64,000 nucleotides of DNA from Sphingomonas sp. UNC305MFCol5.2 (GTDB lineage Bacteria; Pseudomonadota; Alphaproteobacteria; Sphingomonadales; Sphingomonadaceae): positions 744,001 to 808,000 of the forward strand of contig NZ_JOOE01000002.1 of assembly GCF_000712135.1 (NCBI RefSeq), given 5' to 3'. How positions within the stretch are numbered: position 1 is the stretch's first letter; every line of letters begins with the position of its first letter. Shown one piece after another: positions 38,336 to 48,682 of this stretch. The notes beneath the pieces were generated by a model. That model did not search any database. It was given only the letters and a program-made list of their open reading frames with translations, and was not told where the DNA came from. The position numbers and the translations under genes are program-made.

Positions 38336-38364
38336 CCTATAGCTGCGGAGGCATGCGGGGTCAA
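38336..38364 (-). promoter_or_regulatory. Promoter of the str operon
   Basis: TTGACC (38359-38364), 17 bases, TATAGG (38336-38341). Spacing is ideal and both hexamers are close to consensus. Transcription would start near 38329, giving a leader of about 175 bases before rpsL. Confidence 0.72.
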
Positions 38365-38436
38365 TGGGCGCGCGCCGCCGGGACATGCGTCACGATAAGA
38401 GAGCGTCAACCCATCGCGCGCTACAGCGGGCGAAGC

Positions 38437-39036
38437 ATGCTCTTACCCTCCGGATATGGCGCCGTCACGCGGCCGATCGCGATGCGGCTCGCCCCTGCGC
38501 TCGTCACGCTGGCGGCGACGCTGCTGGCGGGCATGACCGGCCCCTCGCGGCCCGGCGCGTGGCAGATGCTCGATTCGGCGGCACTGATGGCAGTGACCGG
38601 GCTCCTTCTCGCGGGCGCGGCGGGCCTGCTCGCCTGCCATCTCGCGCAATTGACCGCCCGGCCCGCTTTTTCCCTCACGGCGAGCGCGCTGCCCGCGGCG
38701 CTGATCGCCGGCGCGGTGCCGGGGCTCGGCATGACGGCGCTGTTCCTGCCGCTCGGGATCTGCGGCCATGCGGTCCTGTGCTCGCGGTTCCGGCCGGCAA
38801 TCCTGTTCGGCTTGCTCGGCACCGCAGCGGGGGTCGGGAGCACATGGCTCGACAGTCCGGCGCTGGGCACCTCCGCTTCGCTGGCGATGCTCGCGACGGC
38901 ATCGCTGCTGCTTCGCGATGCCGCACACGCCGCGACCAACGATAATCGACCAGGCGAGAGGCTCGGCGAGTTTTGGATTCCGCCCGACAATGATAGGCAC
39001 GCAACGCGGGCTTCGAGTCCCGGGCAGGGGGAGTAA
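38437..39036 (+). CDS. Polytopic membrane protein of unknown function
   Basis: 199 residues if started at ATG 38437 (MLLPSGYGAVTRP); ATG 38482 (MRLAPAL) is an alternative just before the first hydrophobic segment. Five or six hydrophobic stretches follow (LVTLAATLLAG, ALMAVTGLLLAGAAGLLACHL, LPAALIAGAVPGLGMTALFLPLGICGHAVL, ILFGLLGTAAGVG). The C-terminal 30 residues are soluble. It ends four bases before the bactofilin gene, whose start has a Shine-Dalgarno at the end of this gene, so the two look like one unit. No family recognised. Confidence 0.55.
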   Translation: MLLPSGYGAVTRPIAMRLAPALVTLAATLLAGMTGPSRPGAWQMLDSAALMAVTGLLLAGAAGLLACHLAQLTARPAFSLTASALPAALIAGAVPGLGMTALFLPLGICGHAVLCSRFRPAILFGLLGTAAGVGSTWLDSPALGTSASLAMLATASLLLRDAAHAATNDNRPGERLGEFWIPPDNDRHATRASSPGQGE

Positions 39037-39040
39037 CCTT

Positions 39041-39475
39041 ATGTTCAATGGTAACAAACGCGACGATCGGCCCGCGAGCCCGGCGCAGACAAGCGGGCGC
39101 GGGCGCGGCATGTTCTCGGTGATCGGCCCCGACATGGCAGTGACCGGCGACGTCCGCGCGACGGCCGACCTGCATATCGACGGCAGCATCGAGGGCGACG
39201 TCCATTGCGCCAACCTCGTCCAGGGTCCGGAGAGCCGGATCGTCGGCGGTGTCACGGCCGATACCGCGCGGATCGCCGGGACGATCGAAGGCAGCGTCCA
39301 CGTCAAGCACCTCACGGTCGAGCGCTCGGCGAAAATCATCGGCGACGTCGAATATCAGGACATCACCATCGAGAATGGCGGACATGTCGACGGCCGCCTC
39401 AAGCGCACCGGCGGTGAAGCCGCGGCCACGGGGCCACGGGCGGTGCCCGACGTGGCGCAGGAAGAAGCTGCCTAG
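39041..39475 (+). CDS. Bactofilin (polymer-forming cytoskeletal protein)
   Basis: 144 residues from ATG 39041-39043 with GGGGGAG before it. Central bactofilin domain (about 27-118) with short beta-solenoid repeats: SVIGPDMAVTGDVRATADLHIDGSIEGDV, SRIVGGVTADTARIAGTIEGSV, SAKIIGDVEYQDITIENGGHVDGRL. Disordered ends flank it. Bactofilins form filaments at the membrane and affect cell shape and stalk or wall synthesis. No M23 peptidase gene, the frequent partner, is adjacent here. Confidence 0.92.
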   Translation: MFNGNKRDDRPASPAQTSGRGRGMFSVIGPDMAVTGDVRATADLHIDGSIEGDVHCANLVQGPESRIVGGVTADTARIAGTIEGSVHVKHLTVERSAKIIGDVEYQDITIENGGHVDGRLKRTGGEAAATGPRAVPDVAQEEAA

Positions 39476-39484
39476 GGATCTTCT

Positions 39485-39579
39485 CCCTCTCCCCTTCAGG
39501 GGAGAGGGTCGGGGAGAAGGGCAAGTGCGACGCAGCCTCGACAGGCCCCTCTCCCCGCAAGCGGAGAGAGGGAGTTTTT
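39485..39579. repeat. Paired palindromic units, second doubling as a terminator
   Basis: 39485-39508 (CCCTCTCCCC-TTCA-GGGGAGAGGG) and 39548-39571 (CCTCTCC ... GGAGAGAGG) face each other. The second is followed on the plus strand by GGGAGTTTTTA and probably ends the bactofilin transcript; the DUF4142 gene converges from the other side. Confidence 0.65.
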
Positions 39580-40168
39580 ACAGGCTCTTGATCTTGGTCA
39601 GATGCACCTGGATGAGCTTCACGGCGTCGCCGGCGAAGCCCTTGAACACCGGGTCGGTGCCGGCGGCATAGTCCTTGACCTCTGCCAGCGCCTTTTCGTG
39701 CGCGGCGATCTGCTGCGCCTTGTAGGCAGTATCGAACGCCGCGCCGTCGGCCGCGCGCAGCGCCGCGAGATTCGCTTCCTGCTCGGCATTCAGCGTCGGG
39801 CTAGGCGTGATCGCCGGGCTGGCCTTGGCGCCCGCGGCCTTGAGCTTGTCGGTCGTGGCAGTGTGCTGCTCGACCATCATCTTGCCGAAGTCCTTGAGCT
39901 TCGGATCATGCGCCTTTTCCTGCGCGAGCTTGCCGGCCTCGATCTCGTAATAATCGCTGGCACCGACATGGTTGGCGAATTTCTGCGCCGGCGACAGCGC
40001 CGCATCGGCCATCGCCGCATTGTCGGTCATGTTGGTGTCGGCGGGCATTTCCGTGCCCGACAGGTTGTCGACCGTGGTGTTGGTGGTCGTCGTGGTCGTC
40101 TGGTTGCCACCGCAGGCGGCGAGTGCGAGCGCCGGGGCGAGCCCCAGGATCAGATGTTTCGTCTTCAT
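39578..40168 (-). CDS. DUF4142-type lipoprotein
   Basis: 196 residues from ATG 40166-40168. Signal peptide with lipobox LAAC (Cys19), a Thr/Asn-rich linker (NQTTTTTTNTTVDNLSG), then the helical DUF4142 domain: FANHVGASDYYEIEAGKLAQEKAHDPKLKDFGKMMVEQHTATTDKL and QIAAHEKALAEVKDYAAGTD. The family is ferritin-like in fold and is found in the periplasm or outer membrane; function is not known. Confidence 0.88.
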   Translation of the reverse strand: MKTKHLILGLAPALALAACGGNQTTTTTTNTTVDNLSGTEMPADTNMTDNAAMADAALSPAQKFANHVGASDYYEIEAGKLAQEKAHDPKLKDFGKMMVEQHTATTDKLKAAGAKASPAITPSPTLNAEQEANLAALRAADGAAFDTAYKAQQIAAHEKALAEVKDYAAGTDPVFKGFAGDAVKLIQVHLTKIKSL

Positions 40169-40225
40169 GCAGGCGGTCCTCCTAGGCTTGCCACAACGCA
40201 GTCCCAACGCCGCCGTTCCGCAGCT

Positions 40226-41536
40226 TCACGCTGCGCGAAGCTCGCAGAGAAAGGCCTCGAGTTCCTCCGAGAGCGCGCCCGCCCCCTCCTGCAGCCGCGC
40301 GGCGCGCGCGCGCATCGTATCGACGCTGTCCTGCGCCGCACGCGACGTCTCGCCGATCGCCGCGACGTCGTCGTGGATCGCGCCGCTGGCGGCGACCGCC
40401 TCCTCGACATTGACTGCGATCGTGCGGGTCGCGGCCTCCTGCGCCATCACCGCGGCCTGCACGCCGCTCGCCAGCTCGGCCATCGCCTCGATCGCGCACT
40501 CGACCTCGGCATGGCCGCGCGCGACATCGTCGATGCCGTGGCGGATCTCGCCGACATGCGCGGCTATGCGTGCCGCGGCGGTGCTGGTCTGGCTCGACAG
40601 CTGCTTCACTTCATGCGCGACGACAGTGAAGCCCCGGCCCGCCTCCCCCGCGCGGGCGGCTTCGATCGTGGCATTGAGGGCAAGCAGATTCACGCGCGCC
40701 GCGATCTCGCTGATCAGCGCGATCACCGAATCGATCGTCTGCGCGGCGCCCAACAGTTCGCGGGTCCGGTTGCTGCCCGCGGCGACCAGTTCGGCGGCAC
40801 GCGATGCCGCGCCGCGCGTCGCGTCGCTGCTCCGCTCGATCCGCGCGAGCGCGCCGGCGAGACCGCGACCGCGCTCGGCGATCTCGCCGATATTGTCGCG
40901 GGTCTGCGACGTCGCCGATGCCACCGCGACGGCACGGTCGCCGAGATCCGAGGCGCGGCCGGCCGTTCCCGAGGCATCGTGCTGCAGTTCGGCGGCGAGC
41001 GCGCGCATCGTCCGCGACAGCGAGGTCACCTGCGCCTCGAACCGCAGGCTGGCCTGCTCGATGCGTTCGGCGCGTTCGACCCGGGCACGGGTTTCGCCGC
41101 GCTCCTGCTCGGCGGTCATGTGGAGCAGGCGGCGATTGGTGAGCACGCCGGCGACGCGGCCGTCGCGGGTGAGGATCATCCCCTCGCTGCCGTTTGCGGC
41201 GCGATAGGCGCGGGTCAGCGCGCCGATGTCGCGCGTCATTTCCGCCACCGGGCAATCGCGGACCAGCCGCGCGACGGCATGGCCGTAGCTCGGGTTGCGC
41301 AGCAGCGCGTGGCCGAAGGGATTGAGCAGCAGCTGGCGCACATCCTTCTCGAACACCGCGCCGACCGGGCGATCCGCGGCGTCGACCACCGGCACGAGGC
41401 GGATGTCGGTGTCGCGGGTGAAGATGTCGACTGCCTTGAACAGCGAATCGCGAAGCACCAGCAGCGGCGGGTTCGCCTCTTCCGGGCTGAGCCATTCGGG
41501 AGATGGACGAGGCAATTGGGACGAGGCGGTTCGCAT
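40226..41536 (-). CDS. Soluble methyl-accepting chemotaxis-type protein with CBS-pair input
   Basis: 436 residues without a membrane segment. The N-terminal about 140 residues look like a CBS pair ([67 protein letters not shown]). The rest is an MCP signalling coiled coil with the tip region [41 protein letters not shown], which is well conserved. CBS domains bind adenine nucleotides, so a cytoplasmic energy or nucleotide sensor is plausible. No che genes are nearby. It diverges from the B12 riboswitch. Confidence 0.88.
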   Translation of the reverse strand: MRTASSQLPRPSPEWLSPEEANPPLLVLRDSLFKAVDIFTRDTDIRLVPVVDAADRPVGAVFEKDVRQLLLNPFGHALLRNPSYGHAVARLVRDCPVAEMTRDIGALTRAYRAANGSEGMILTRDGRVAGVLTNRRLLHMTAEQERGETRARVERAERIEQASLRFEAQVTSLSRTMRALAAELQHDASGTAGRASDLGDRAVAVASATSQTRDNIGEIAERGRGLAGALARIERSSDATRGAASRAAELVAAGSNRTRELLGAAQTIDSVIALISEIAARVNLLALNATIEAARAGEAGRGFTVVAHEVKQLSSQTSTAAARIAAHVGEIRHGIDDVARGHAEVECAIEAMAELASGVQAAVMAQEAATRTIAVNVEEAVAASGAIHDDVAAIGETSRAAQDSVDTMRARAARLQEGAGALSEELEAFLCELRAA

Positions 41537-41947
41537 GGGGTGCTTGTGCGGCAGGCTGGTAAACGCCGGATTGACCGTTGGTTACACTATCGAGACAAAC
41601 CCGGATTTATTTCGCAGTTGCAGCGAACGCATGCGCGGCGTAGAGGCGCCGCCGTGACGGGTGTCCCCTGCAAAGGGGATGAAAATGGGAACTCGGTTCG
41701 AACCCGAGGCTGCCCCCGCAACTGTAACCGGCGAGCATTCGCGCCATCATGCCACTGGAGCACATCCGGGAAGGCGGCGCGCATGTGGTGACCCGGGAGC
41801 CAGGAGACCTGCCAGTCACAGTCGATTCCTTTGCGCGGGCGGGGTGCACCGGGCGAACGAGGGCGTGCCCTCGCGTGAGCGACACCGTTTAACCGGGTCG
41901 CCGCGCCAATTTTCGGCAAGACGACCCCAGACGAAGGTGTCTTTGCC
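41537..41947 (+). other. 411-base gap upstream of btuB
   Basis: Contains the cobalamin riboswitch (next entry) and, between it and btuB, about 130 bases of which no structure was identified with confidence. The promoter should lie in 41540-41640; TTGACC at 41571-41576 is a possible -35 but no well-spaced -10 was found. Confidence 0.5.
41648..41818 (+). ncRNA. Cobalamin (adenosylcobalamin) riboswitch
   Basis: Recognisable blocks occur in order: GGGTGTCCCCTGCAAAGGGGATGAAAATGGGAAC, CCGAGGCTGCCCCCGCAACTGTAA, GCCACTGG, GGGAAGGCGG, and the B12-box-like end GGGAGCCAGGAGACCTGCC. This is the classic order for the class I cobalamin aptamer. It precedes the B12 receptor gene and should lower its expression when cobalamin is plentiful. 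Boundaries are approximate. Confidence 0.92.
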
Positions 41948-43789
41948 GTGACCAAGTTGAAACTGTTTCTCTATGCCTCCGCCGCAGTGCTGCCGGCCGT
42001 GGCGCATGCCCAGTCGGACGACGACCGGATCGTCGTCGTCGCCTCGGGCGTCGAGCAGGATGCCGAGACCACCGGCCGCTCGATCACCGTGCTCGACCGC
42101 GACCTGATCGAAGCGCGCCAGACCGTCTCGCTCTCCGACCTGCTCGCCACGACGCCGGGCGTCTCGTCCACGCGCAATGGCGGGCCCGGCGGCGTGACCG
42201 CGGTGCGCATCCGCGGCGCCGAGGATGCGCAGACCCTGGTGCTGATCGACGGCGTCCGTGCCATGGATCCCTCCGCTCCCGCCGGCGCTTTCGATTTCGG
42301 TAACCTGTTGACCGGCTCGATTCAGCGCGTCGAAGTGCTGCGCGGGCCCAATTCGGTGATCTGGGGCAGCCAGGCGCTGGGCGGCGTGGTCAATGTGGTC
42401 ACCCAGAAACCTGTCGACGGAGTCGAGGCGCGCGCCAATGCCGAATATGGCTATGCCGACCAGATCTCGGCCAACGCCGCAATCGCCGCGGGCAACGATA
42501 CGGTGCAGGGCGCGCTGACCGGCGGCTATTTCCGCACCGACGGCATCTCGCAGGCGGCAGCGGGCACCGAGGCGGACGGCTATCGCCAATATAATGCCAG
42601 CGGCCGGCTGCGCGTCGAGTTCGCGCCGGGCTTCGGGGCGGATCTGCGCGGCTATTACGCCAATTCGCGGCTCGAGCTCGACGGCTTCCCCGCCCCGACC
42701 TACGCCTTCGCCGACACCGACGAGTATTCGACGGCGCAGGAGCTGTACGGCTATGCCGGGCTGTTCGCCAATTTCGGCGGCCTGGAGAACCGCGTCGCCT
42801 TCACCATCGCCGACGTCAATCGCGACGGCTATGACCCGGCGCCCGGCGCCTTCACGCCGCATTATCTCTATCGCGGGCGCAGCGAGCGCTACGAATATCG
42901 GGGCGATGCGAAGCTCGTCGAGCAGGTCCGCGTGACCTTCGGCGCCGAGCGCGAGAATCTCCGCTTCTACGACGGCAGCGATACTTATCGCGCCGACATC
43001 ACCAGCTTCTACGGCCAGGCGATCGTAACGCCGGTCGAGGCAGTGACGCTCACCGCCGGCATCCGCAACGACGATCACAGCCGCTTCGGCGGACGCACGA
43101 CCTGGGGCGCCAGCGCCGCGGTCAAGCCGTTCGAGAGCACCTTGCTCCGCGCCAGCTATGGCGAAGGCTTCAAGGCGCCGACGCTCTATCAGCTGTTCGC
43201 GCCTTTCTACGGCACCGACACGCTCCGGCCCGAGACCGCGAAGAGCTGGGAAGCCGGCGTCGAGCAGAGCGCGCTCGCCGGCGCCGCCAAGCTGGCCGTG
43301 ACGTACTTCCATCGCGACACGCGCAACCAGATCGACTTCGATCTGGTCAGCTTCACTTACGCCAACATCGCGCGCACCCGCGCCGAGGGTGTCGAGGTCG
43401 AGCTGGCGCTGAAGCCCGTCGAGGCGCTTACCGTCACGGCCAACTACACCTATACCGACGCCGAGAACCGCTCGGCAGGCTTTGAAGGCAACCAGCTGGC
43501 GCGCCGTCCGCAGGACACCGCCAGCCTCTCGGCCGATTACCGCCTGCCGTTCGGGCTTTCGCTGGGGGGCACGGTGACGATCGTCGGGGACAGCTTCAAC
43601 GATGCGGGCAATTTCACTCGGCTCGACGGCTTCGCGCTCGGCAGCATCCGGGCCGAGATGCCGATCGGCGATCGCTTCGCTGTCTATGGCCGGGTCGAGA
43701 ATTTGACCGACGAGAAGTATCAGGTGGTTTCGGGCTACGGCACCTATGGGCGCGCGGCCTATGCCGGCGTGCGGCTGAAGCTCAACTGA
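41948..43789 (+). CDS. btuB: TonB-dependent vitamin B12 receptor BtuB
   Basis: 613 residues from GTG 41948-41950, where a signal peptide begins (MTKLKLFLYASAAVLPAVAHAQ). TonB-box region DRIVVVASG, plug domain (SLSDLLATTPGVSSTRNGGPGGVTAVRIRGAEDAQTLVLIDGVR, RVEVLRGPNSVIWGSQALGGVVNVVT) and beta-barrel ending YAGVRLKLN. Assignment as BtuB rests on the riboswitch, the following ABC transporter genes, and the size of about 610 residues, typical of BtuB. Its stop overlaps the next start by one base (TGATG). Confidence 0.93.
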   Translation: MTKLKLFLYASAAVLPAVAHAQSDDDRIVVVASGVEQDAETTGRSITVLDRDLIEARQTVSLSDLLATTPGVSSTRNGGPGGVTAVRIRGAEDAQTLVLIDGVRAMDPSAPAGAFDFGNLLTGSIQRVEVLRGPNSVIWGSQALGGVVNVVTQKPVDGVEARANAEYGYADQISANAAIAAGNDTVQGALTGGYFRTDGISQAAAGTEADGYRQYNASGRLRVEFAPGFGADLRGYYANSRLELDGFPAPTYAFADTDEYSTAQELYGYAGLFANFGGLENRVAFTIADVNRDGYDPAPGAFTPHYLYRGRSERYEYRGDAKLVEQVRVTFGAERENLRFYDGSDTYRADITSFYGQAIVTPVEAVTLTAGIRNDDHSRFGGRTTWGASAAVKPFESTLLRASYGEGFKAPTLYQLFAPFYGTDTLRPETAKSWEAGVEQSALAGAAKLAVTYFHRDTRNQIDFDLVSFTYANIARTRAEGVEVELALKPVEALTVTANYTYTDAENRSAGFEGNQLARRPQDTASLSADYRLPFGLSLGGTVTIVGDSFNDAGNFTRLDGFALGSIRAEMPIGDRFAVYGRVENLTDEKYQVVSGYGTYGRAAYAGVRLKLN

Positions 43790-44613
43790 TGCGGGTCGCC
43801 GCGCTTCTCTGCCTCGCGGCAGCCGGATGCGCGGCGCAACCTTCGCCGCACGGGGGCGGGATCGTGTCGCTTAACCCGTGTGCCGATGCGATGCTGGTCG
43901 AACTGGTCCCGCCCGACCGCATCGCCGCGATCAGCCATTATTCGCGCGATCCGGGCGCCACCTCGATCCCGATCGAAGTCGCCCGGAAATTCCACGTCAA
44001 CAACGGCACTGCCGAGGAGATCATCGCGCTGCGCCCCGATCTGGCGATCATCGACAGCTTCGCTTCAGCCTCGACGCGCGAGGCGCTGGCGCGCGCCGGC
44101 GTCAAGACGTTCACGCTCGGCTGGGCGAGCACGATCGCCGACAGCAAGGTCCAGGTGCGCGAACTGGCAGCGGCGGTGGGTGCCGTGCCTGCCGGCGAAG
44201 CGATGGTGTCGCGCATCGACCGCGCCGTCGCCGGTGCGCGCACCGATGGCCCGGCGGTCCCGGCGCTGCTCTGGATCGGCGGGAACACCGTCAACGGCGC
44301 GAATACCTTGCTCGACGAGATGATGGTCAAGGCCGGCTTAAGCGACCATGCTGCGCATTATGGATTGCAGGGTACCGGCTATCTCCCGATCGAGCATGTC
44401 GTGGCCGATCCGCCGCGGGTGATGCTCGTCCCCGATCAATCCGGCCGCGACGCCAGCTCGCGCGCAGCCCAGATGCGGAGCTGGGCGCTCGCGCGCTCAG
44501 GCGCCAAGGTCCATCAGGCGCATTTCCCGCGCAGCCTCGTCAATTGCGGCGGCCCGGTGATCGCCAAGGCCATGACGCGGCTGGCCGAAATCCGCCGCGA
44601 GGTGACGCCGTGA
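43789..44613 (+). CDS. btuF: Periplasmic B12-binding protein BtuF-like
   Basis: 274 residues. N-terminal lipoprotein-like signal with Cys14 (LAAAGC). The type III solute-binding fold is shown by IVSLNPCADAMLVELVPPDRIAAISHYSRDPGA and EIIALRPDLAIIDSFAS. It would hand B12 to the BtuCD transporter. Its stop overlaps the btuC start (GTGA). The name follows from context; related proteins bind ferric siderophores, which is less likely under a cobalamin riboswitch. Confidence 0.87.
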   Translation: MRVAALLCLAAAGCAAQPSPHGGGIVSLNPCADAMLVELVPPDRIAAISHYSRDPGATSIPIEVARKFHVNNGTAEEIIALRPDLAIIDSFASASTREALARAGVKTFTLGWASTIADSKVQVRELAAAVGAVPAGEAMVSRIDRAVAGARTDGPAVPALLWIGGNTVNGANTLLDEMMVKAGLSDHAAHYGLQGTGYLPIEHVVADPPRVMLVPDQSGRDASSRAAQMRSWALARSGAKVHQAHFPRSLVNCGGPVIAKAMTRLAEIRREVTP

Positions 44614-45581
44614 ACCGGCCGCTGTTGCTCCTCGGCCTGACGCTGCTGGTAGTCCTGCTGTTCGCGGGATCGCTGATGGCGGGCAAGGTATGGGTGCCAT
44701 TCGACGCGTGGTTCTCGGGCGATCCGCGCTGGTGGATCGTCGCCGAATTGCGCCTGCCGCGCGCGATCCTCGGGCTCGCGATCGGCGCGGCCCTGGGACT
44801 GACCGGGGCGGTGCTGCAGGGCTATCTGCGCAACCCGCTCGCCGATCCCGCGGTGGTCGGCGTCTCCTCCTCCGCCGCTTTGGGCGCCGTCGCCGCGATC
44901 GTCGTCTTCGCCGCCAGCGCGCCGCTCGTCATCTTCGCCGCCGCCATGCTCGCCGCGTGCGGTTCGATGCTGCTGCTCGCCGGGCTCGCGTGGCGCGCCG
45001 ACAGCCAGGTCGCCTTCATCCTCGCCGGTACCGTGCTCGCCAGCCTCGCCGGTGCGCTCACCGCCTTCCTGATCTCGATCGCGCCCAATCCCTTCGCCAC
45101 CGCCGAAATCATCGACTGGATCATGGGCGCGCTCACCGACCGCAGCTTCGCCGAGGTCCAGCTGGCCTCGCCCTTCATCGCGATCGGCTGCGCCCTCCTC
45201 CTGTTCACCGGGCGCGCGCTCGACGCGCTGACCCTGGGCGAAGACGCCGCGCGCTCGCTCGGCATGCGGCTCCAGCGTACCCAGCTGCTGATCGTGCTCG
45301 GCGCGGGACTCGCGGTCGGCGCCAGTGTCGCGGTGACCGGGGTGGTCGGGTTCGTCGGGCTGATCGTGCCGCATCTGCTCCGCCCGCTGACCGGCGCCAA
45401 ACCCTCGGCGCTGCTGCTCCCAAGTGCGCTCGGCGGGGCGGCATTGGTCCTCGCCGCCGACAGCCTCGTCCGGCTGGGTCCGGGCGCTTCCGAGATCCGG
45501 CTCGGTGTGGCGATGGCGCTGCTCGGCACGCCGTTCTTCTTCCTGCTCCTCCTCAAGATGCGGCGCTCGGCATGGAGCTGA
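44610..45581 (+). CDS. btuC: B12 ABC transporter permease BtuC (FecCD family)
   Basis: 323 residues from GTG 44610-44612, overlapping btuF by four bases. Hydrophobic, with RLPRAILGLAIGAALGLTGAVLQGYLRNPLADPAVVGVSSSAALGA and GVVGFVGLIVPHLLRPLTG, the FecCD signatures. About ten membrane helices are expected. It ends ten bases inside btuD, a tight translational coupling. Confidence 0.93.
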   Translation: MNRPLLLLGLTLLVVLLFAGSLMAGKVWVPFDAWFSGDPRWWIVAELRLPRAILGLAIGAALGLTGAVLQGYLRNPLADPAVVGVSSSAALGAVAAIVVFAASAPLVIFAAAMLAACGSMLLLAGLAWRADSQVAFILAGTVLASLAGALTAFLISIAPNPFATAEIIDWIMGALTDRSFAEVQLASPFIAIGCALLLFTGRALDALTLGEDAARSLGMRLQRTQLLIVLGAGLAVGASVAVTGVVGFVGLIVPHLLRPLTGAKPSALLLPSALGGAALVLAADSLVRLGPGASEIRLGVAMALLGTPFFFLLLLKMRRSAWS

Positions 45582-46351
45582 GCGTCAGCGATCTCGCCGT
45601 CAGCCTCGGCAATCGCCGGGTGTTGAACAACGTCACCGCCGCCTTCCAGCCCGGCCGCGTCACTGCGATCCTCGGCGCGAACGGCTCGGGCAAGTCGACG
45701 CTCGTCAAGACGCTCGCCGGGCTGCTTGATCCTGACGACGGGCAGGTCAAACTCGGCACGCGTCATATCGCCCGGATCGAGCCGCGCGAACGCGCCCGGA
45801 TGATCGGCTATCTGCCGCAGGATGCGACGGTGCACTGGAACATGCAGGTCCGCGATCTCGTCGCGCTCGGCCGCCTGCCGCACCGCTCGCCCTTTGCCGG
45901 CACTTCGCAGGCGGACGCGATGGCGATCGGCGCGGCGCTCGGCGCCACCGATACGCACCCCCTCGCCGATCGCGGTGCCGATCAGCTCTCGGGCGGCGAG
46001 CGCGCCCGCGTCCTGCTCGCACGGGTGCTCGCCGGCGAACCGCAATGGCTGCTCGCCGACGAGCCGCTCGCCAGCCTCGATCCGGTGCACCAGTTGGGGC
46101 TTCTCGACCAGCTCCGCGCGCTTGCCGCGACCGGGATGGGCGTAGTGATCGTCCTCCACGACCTGATCCAGGCCGCCCGCGCCGCCGACGACGTGCTGCT
46201 GCTCAAGCAAGGCGAAGCGGTGGCATTCGGCCCCGCCGCGGAGGCACTGGCGCACCAGCCTTTGCGGGAAGCGTTCGGCGTCGAAGTGATGATCGTCCCC
46301 GACGAACGAGGACGCCTGCTGCCCGTACCGATCGGGCGGACGAAGGTCTAA
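45572..46351 (+). CDS. btuD: B12 ABC transporter ATPase BtuD
   Basis: 259 residues from ATG 45572-45574. Walker A GANGSGKST (35-43), signature LSGGERAR near 139, Walker B WLLADEP near 158, and the H-loop VLHDL. It drives B12 import with BtuC. Last gene of the riboswitch operon. Confidence 0.93.
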   Translation: MELSVSDLAVSLGNRRVLNNVTAAFQPGRVTAILGANGSGKSTLVKTLAGLLDPDDGQVKLGTRHIARIEPRERARMIGYLPQDATVHWNMQVRDLVALGRLPHRSPFAGTSQADAMAIGAALGATDTHPLADRGADQLSGGERARVLLARVLAGEPQWLLADEPLASLDPVHQLGLLDQLRALAATGMGVVIVLHDLIQAARAADDVLLLKQGEAVAFGPAAEALAHQPLREAFGVEVMIVPDERGRLLPVPIGRTKV

Positions 46352-46363
46352 CGCCTCTTCTTC

Positions 46364-46517
46364 GTCACCCCGGACTTGTTCCGGGGTCCACCGGCCCGCA
46401 AGCCACGGCGCGCGAAGCTTCGAGGGTGCTCTCGACGCAGGCGAGCCCCAGCGAGTCACTCTATTCGCTTTGCTATCCGAAGTTGCGCAGTGGACCCCGG
46501 CACAAGGCCGGGGTGAC
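46364..46517. repeat. Inverted pair of GTCACCCCGG palindromic units
   Basis: 46364-46391 (GTCACCCCGGA ... TCCGGGGTCCAC) and 46490-46517 (GTGGACCCCGG ... CCGGGGTGAC) are reverse complements of each other apart from two bases, about 100 bases apart. They fill most of the btuD-mmsA gap; the 3' hairpins could also end btuD transcription. Confidence 0.75.
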
Positions 46518-46613
46518 GATAAATGGGTGGGGCTGACAGCCGCCAGTCGATATGCCATTGCGCAATAAAATTACACGACGAGTCGGGCCGTGGCGCCCGC
46601 CGCAGGAGAGTTT

Positions 46614-48110
<1,497 letters not shown>

Positions 48111-48172
48111 CGGGATCGACCTTGCGCCGCGCGGCGTTGGGGTCGAAACCGAAACGAATCGAGGGACTCGAG

Positions 48173-48682
48173 ATGCGCAAAACCGCGATGATCGCCGCCA
48201 TCAGCCTCGCCGCATTGTCGCTTGCCGGCTGCGGTGGCGGCACTGAAAGGACCGCGACCAACGACAGCGTGGTGCTGACAGACAACAGCGTCGCGACCAC
48301 CCCTGCACCGCCCGAGGCTGCGCCGACAACCGCCCCGGCGCCCACCGCCTCGCCCTCTGATACCGGCACCGGCATCCCCGTGGCGCTGCAAGGCCGCTGG
48401 GGCCTGGTCCCCGCGGACTGCACCTCGACGCGCGGCGACAATAAGGGACTGCTGACGATCACCGCCGATACGCTGCGCTTCTATGAATCGGTCGGGACAC
48501 TCGGGAAGGTGGCCGAACGCGATGCCAGGCGGATCGTCGCCGACTTCGCGATGACGGGCGAGGGCCAGAGCTGGACGCGCCGGATGGTGCTGGACGCGGA
48601 GGATAATGGGAAGTCGCTCGTCCGCCGCGAGCAAGGCGCCGACGCAATGCTCGGCCTGCTGCGCTATCAACGGTGCGCATGA
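48173..48682 (+). CDS. Lipoprotein of unknown function
   Basis: 169 residues from ATG 48173-48175. Lipobox LAGC (Cys20), then a Thr/Pro/Ala-rich linker of about 40 residues and a C-terminal domain (GRWGLVPADCTSTRGDNKGLLTITADTLRFYESVGTLGKV ... GLLRYQRC) that may be a small beta-barrel with one disulfide. Overlaps the deacetylase start by four bases (ATGA). No family recognised. Confidence 0.82.
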   Translation: MRKTAMIAAISLAALSLAGCGGGTERTATNDSVVLTDNSVATTPAPPEAAPTTAPAPTASPSDTGTGIPVALQGRWGLVPADCTSTRGDNKGLLTITADTLRFYESVGTLGKVAERDARRIVADFAMTGEGQSWTRRMVLDAEDNGKSLVRREQGADAMLGLLRYQRCA

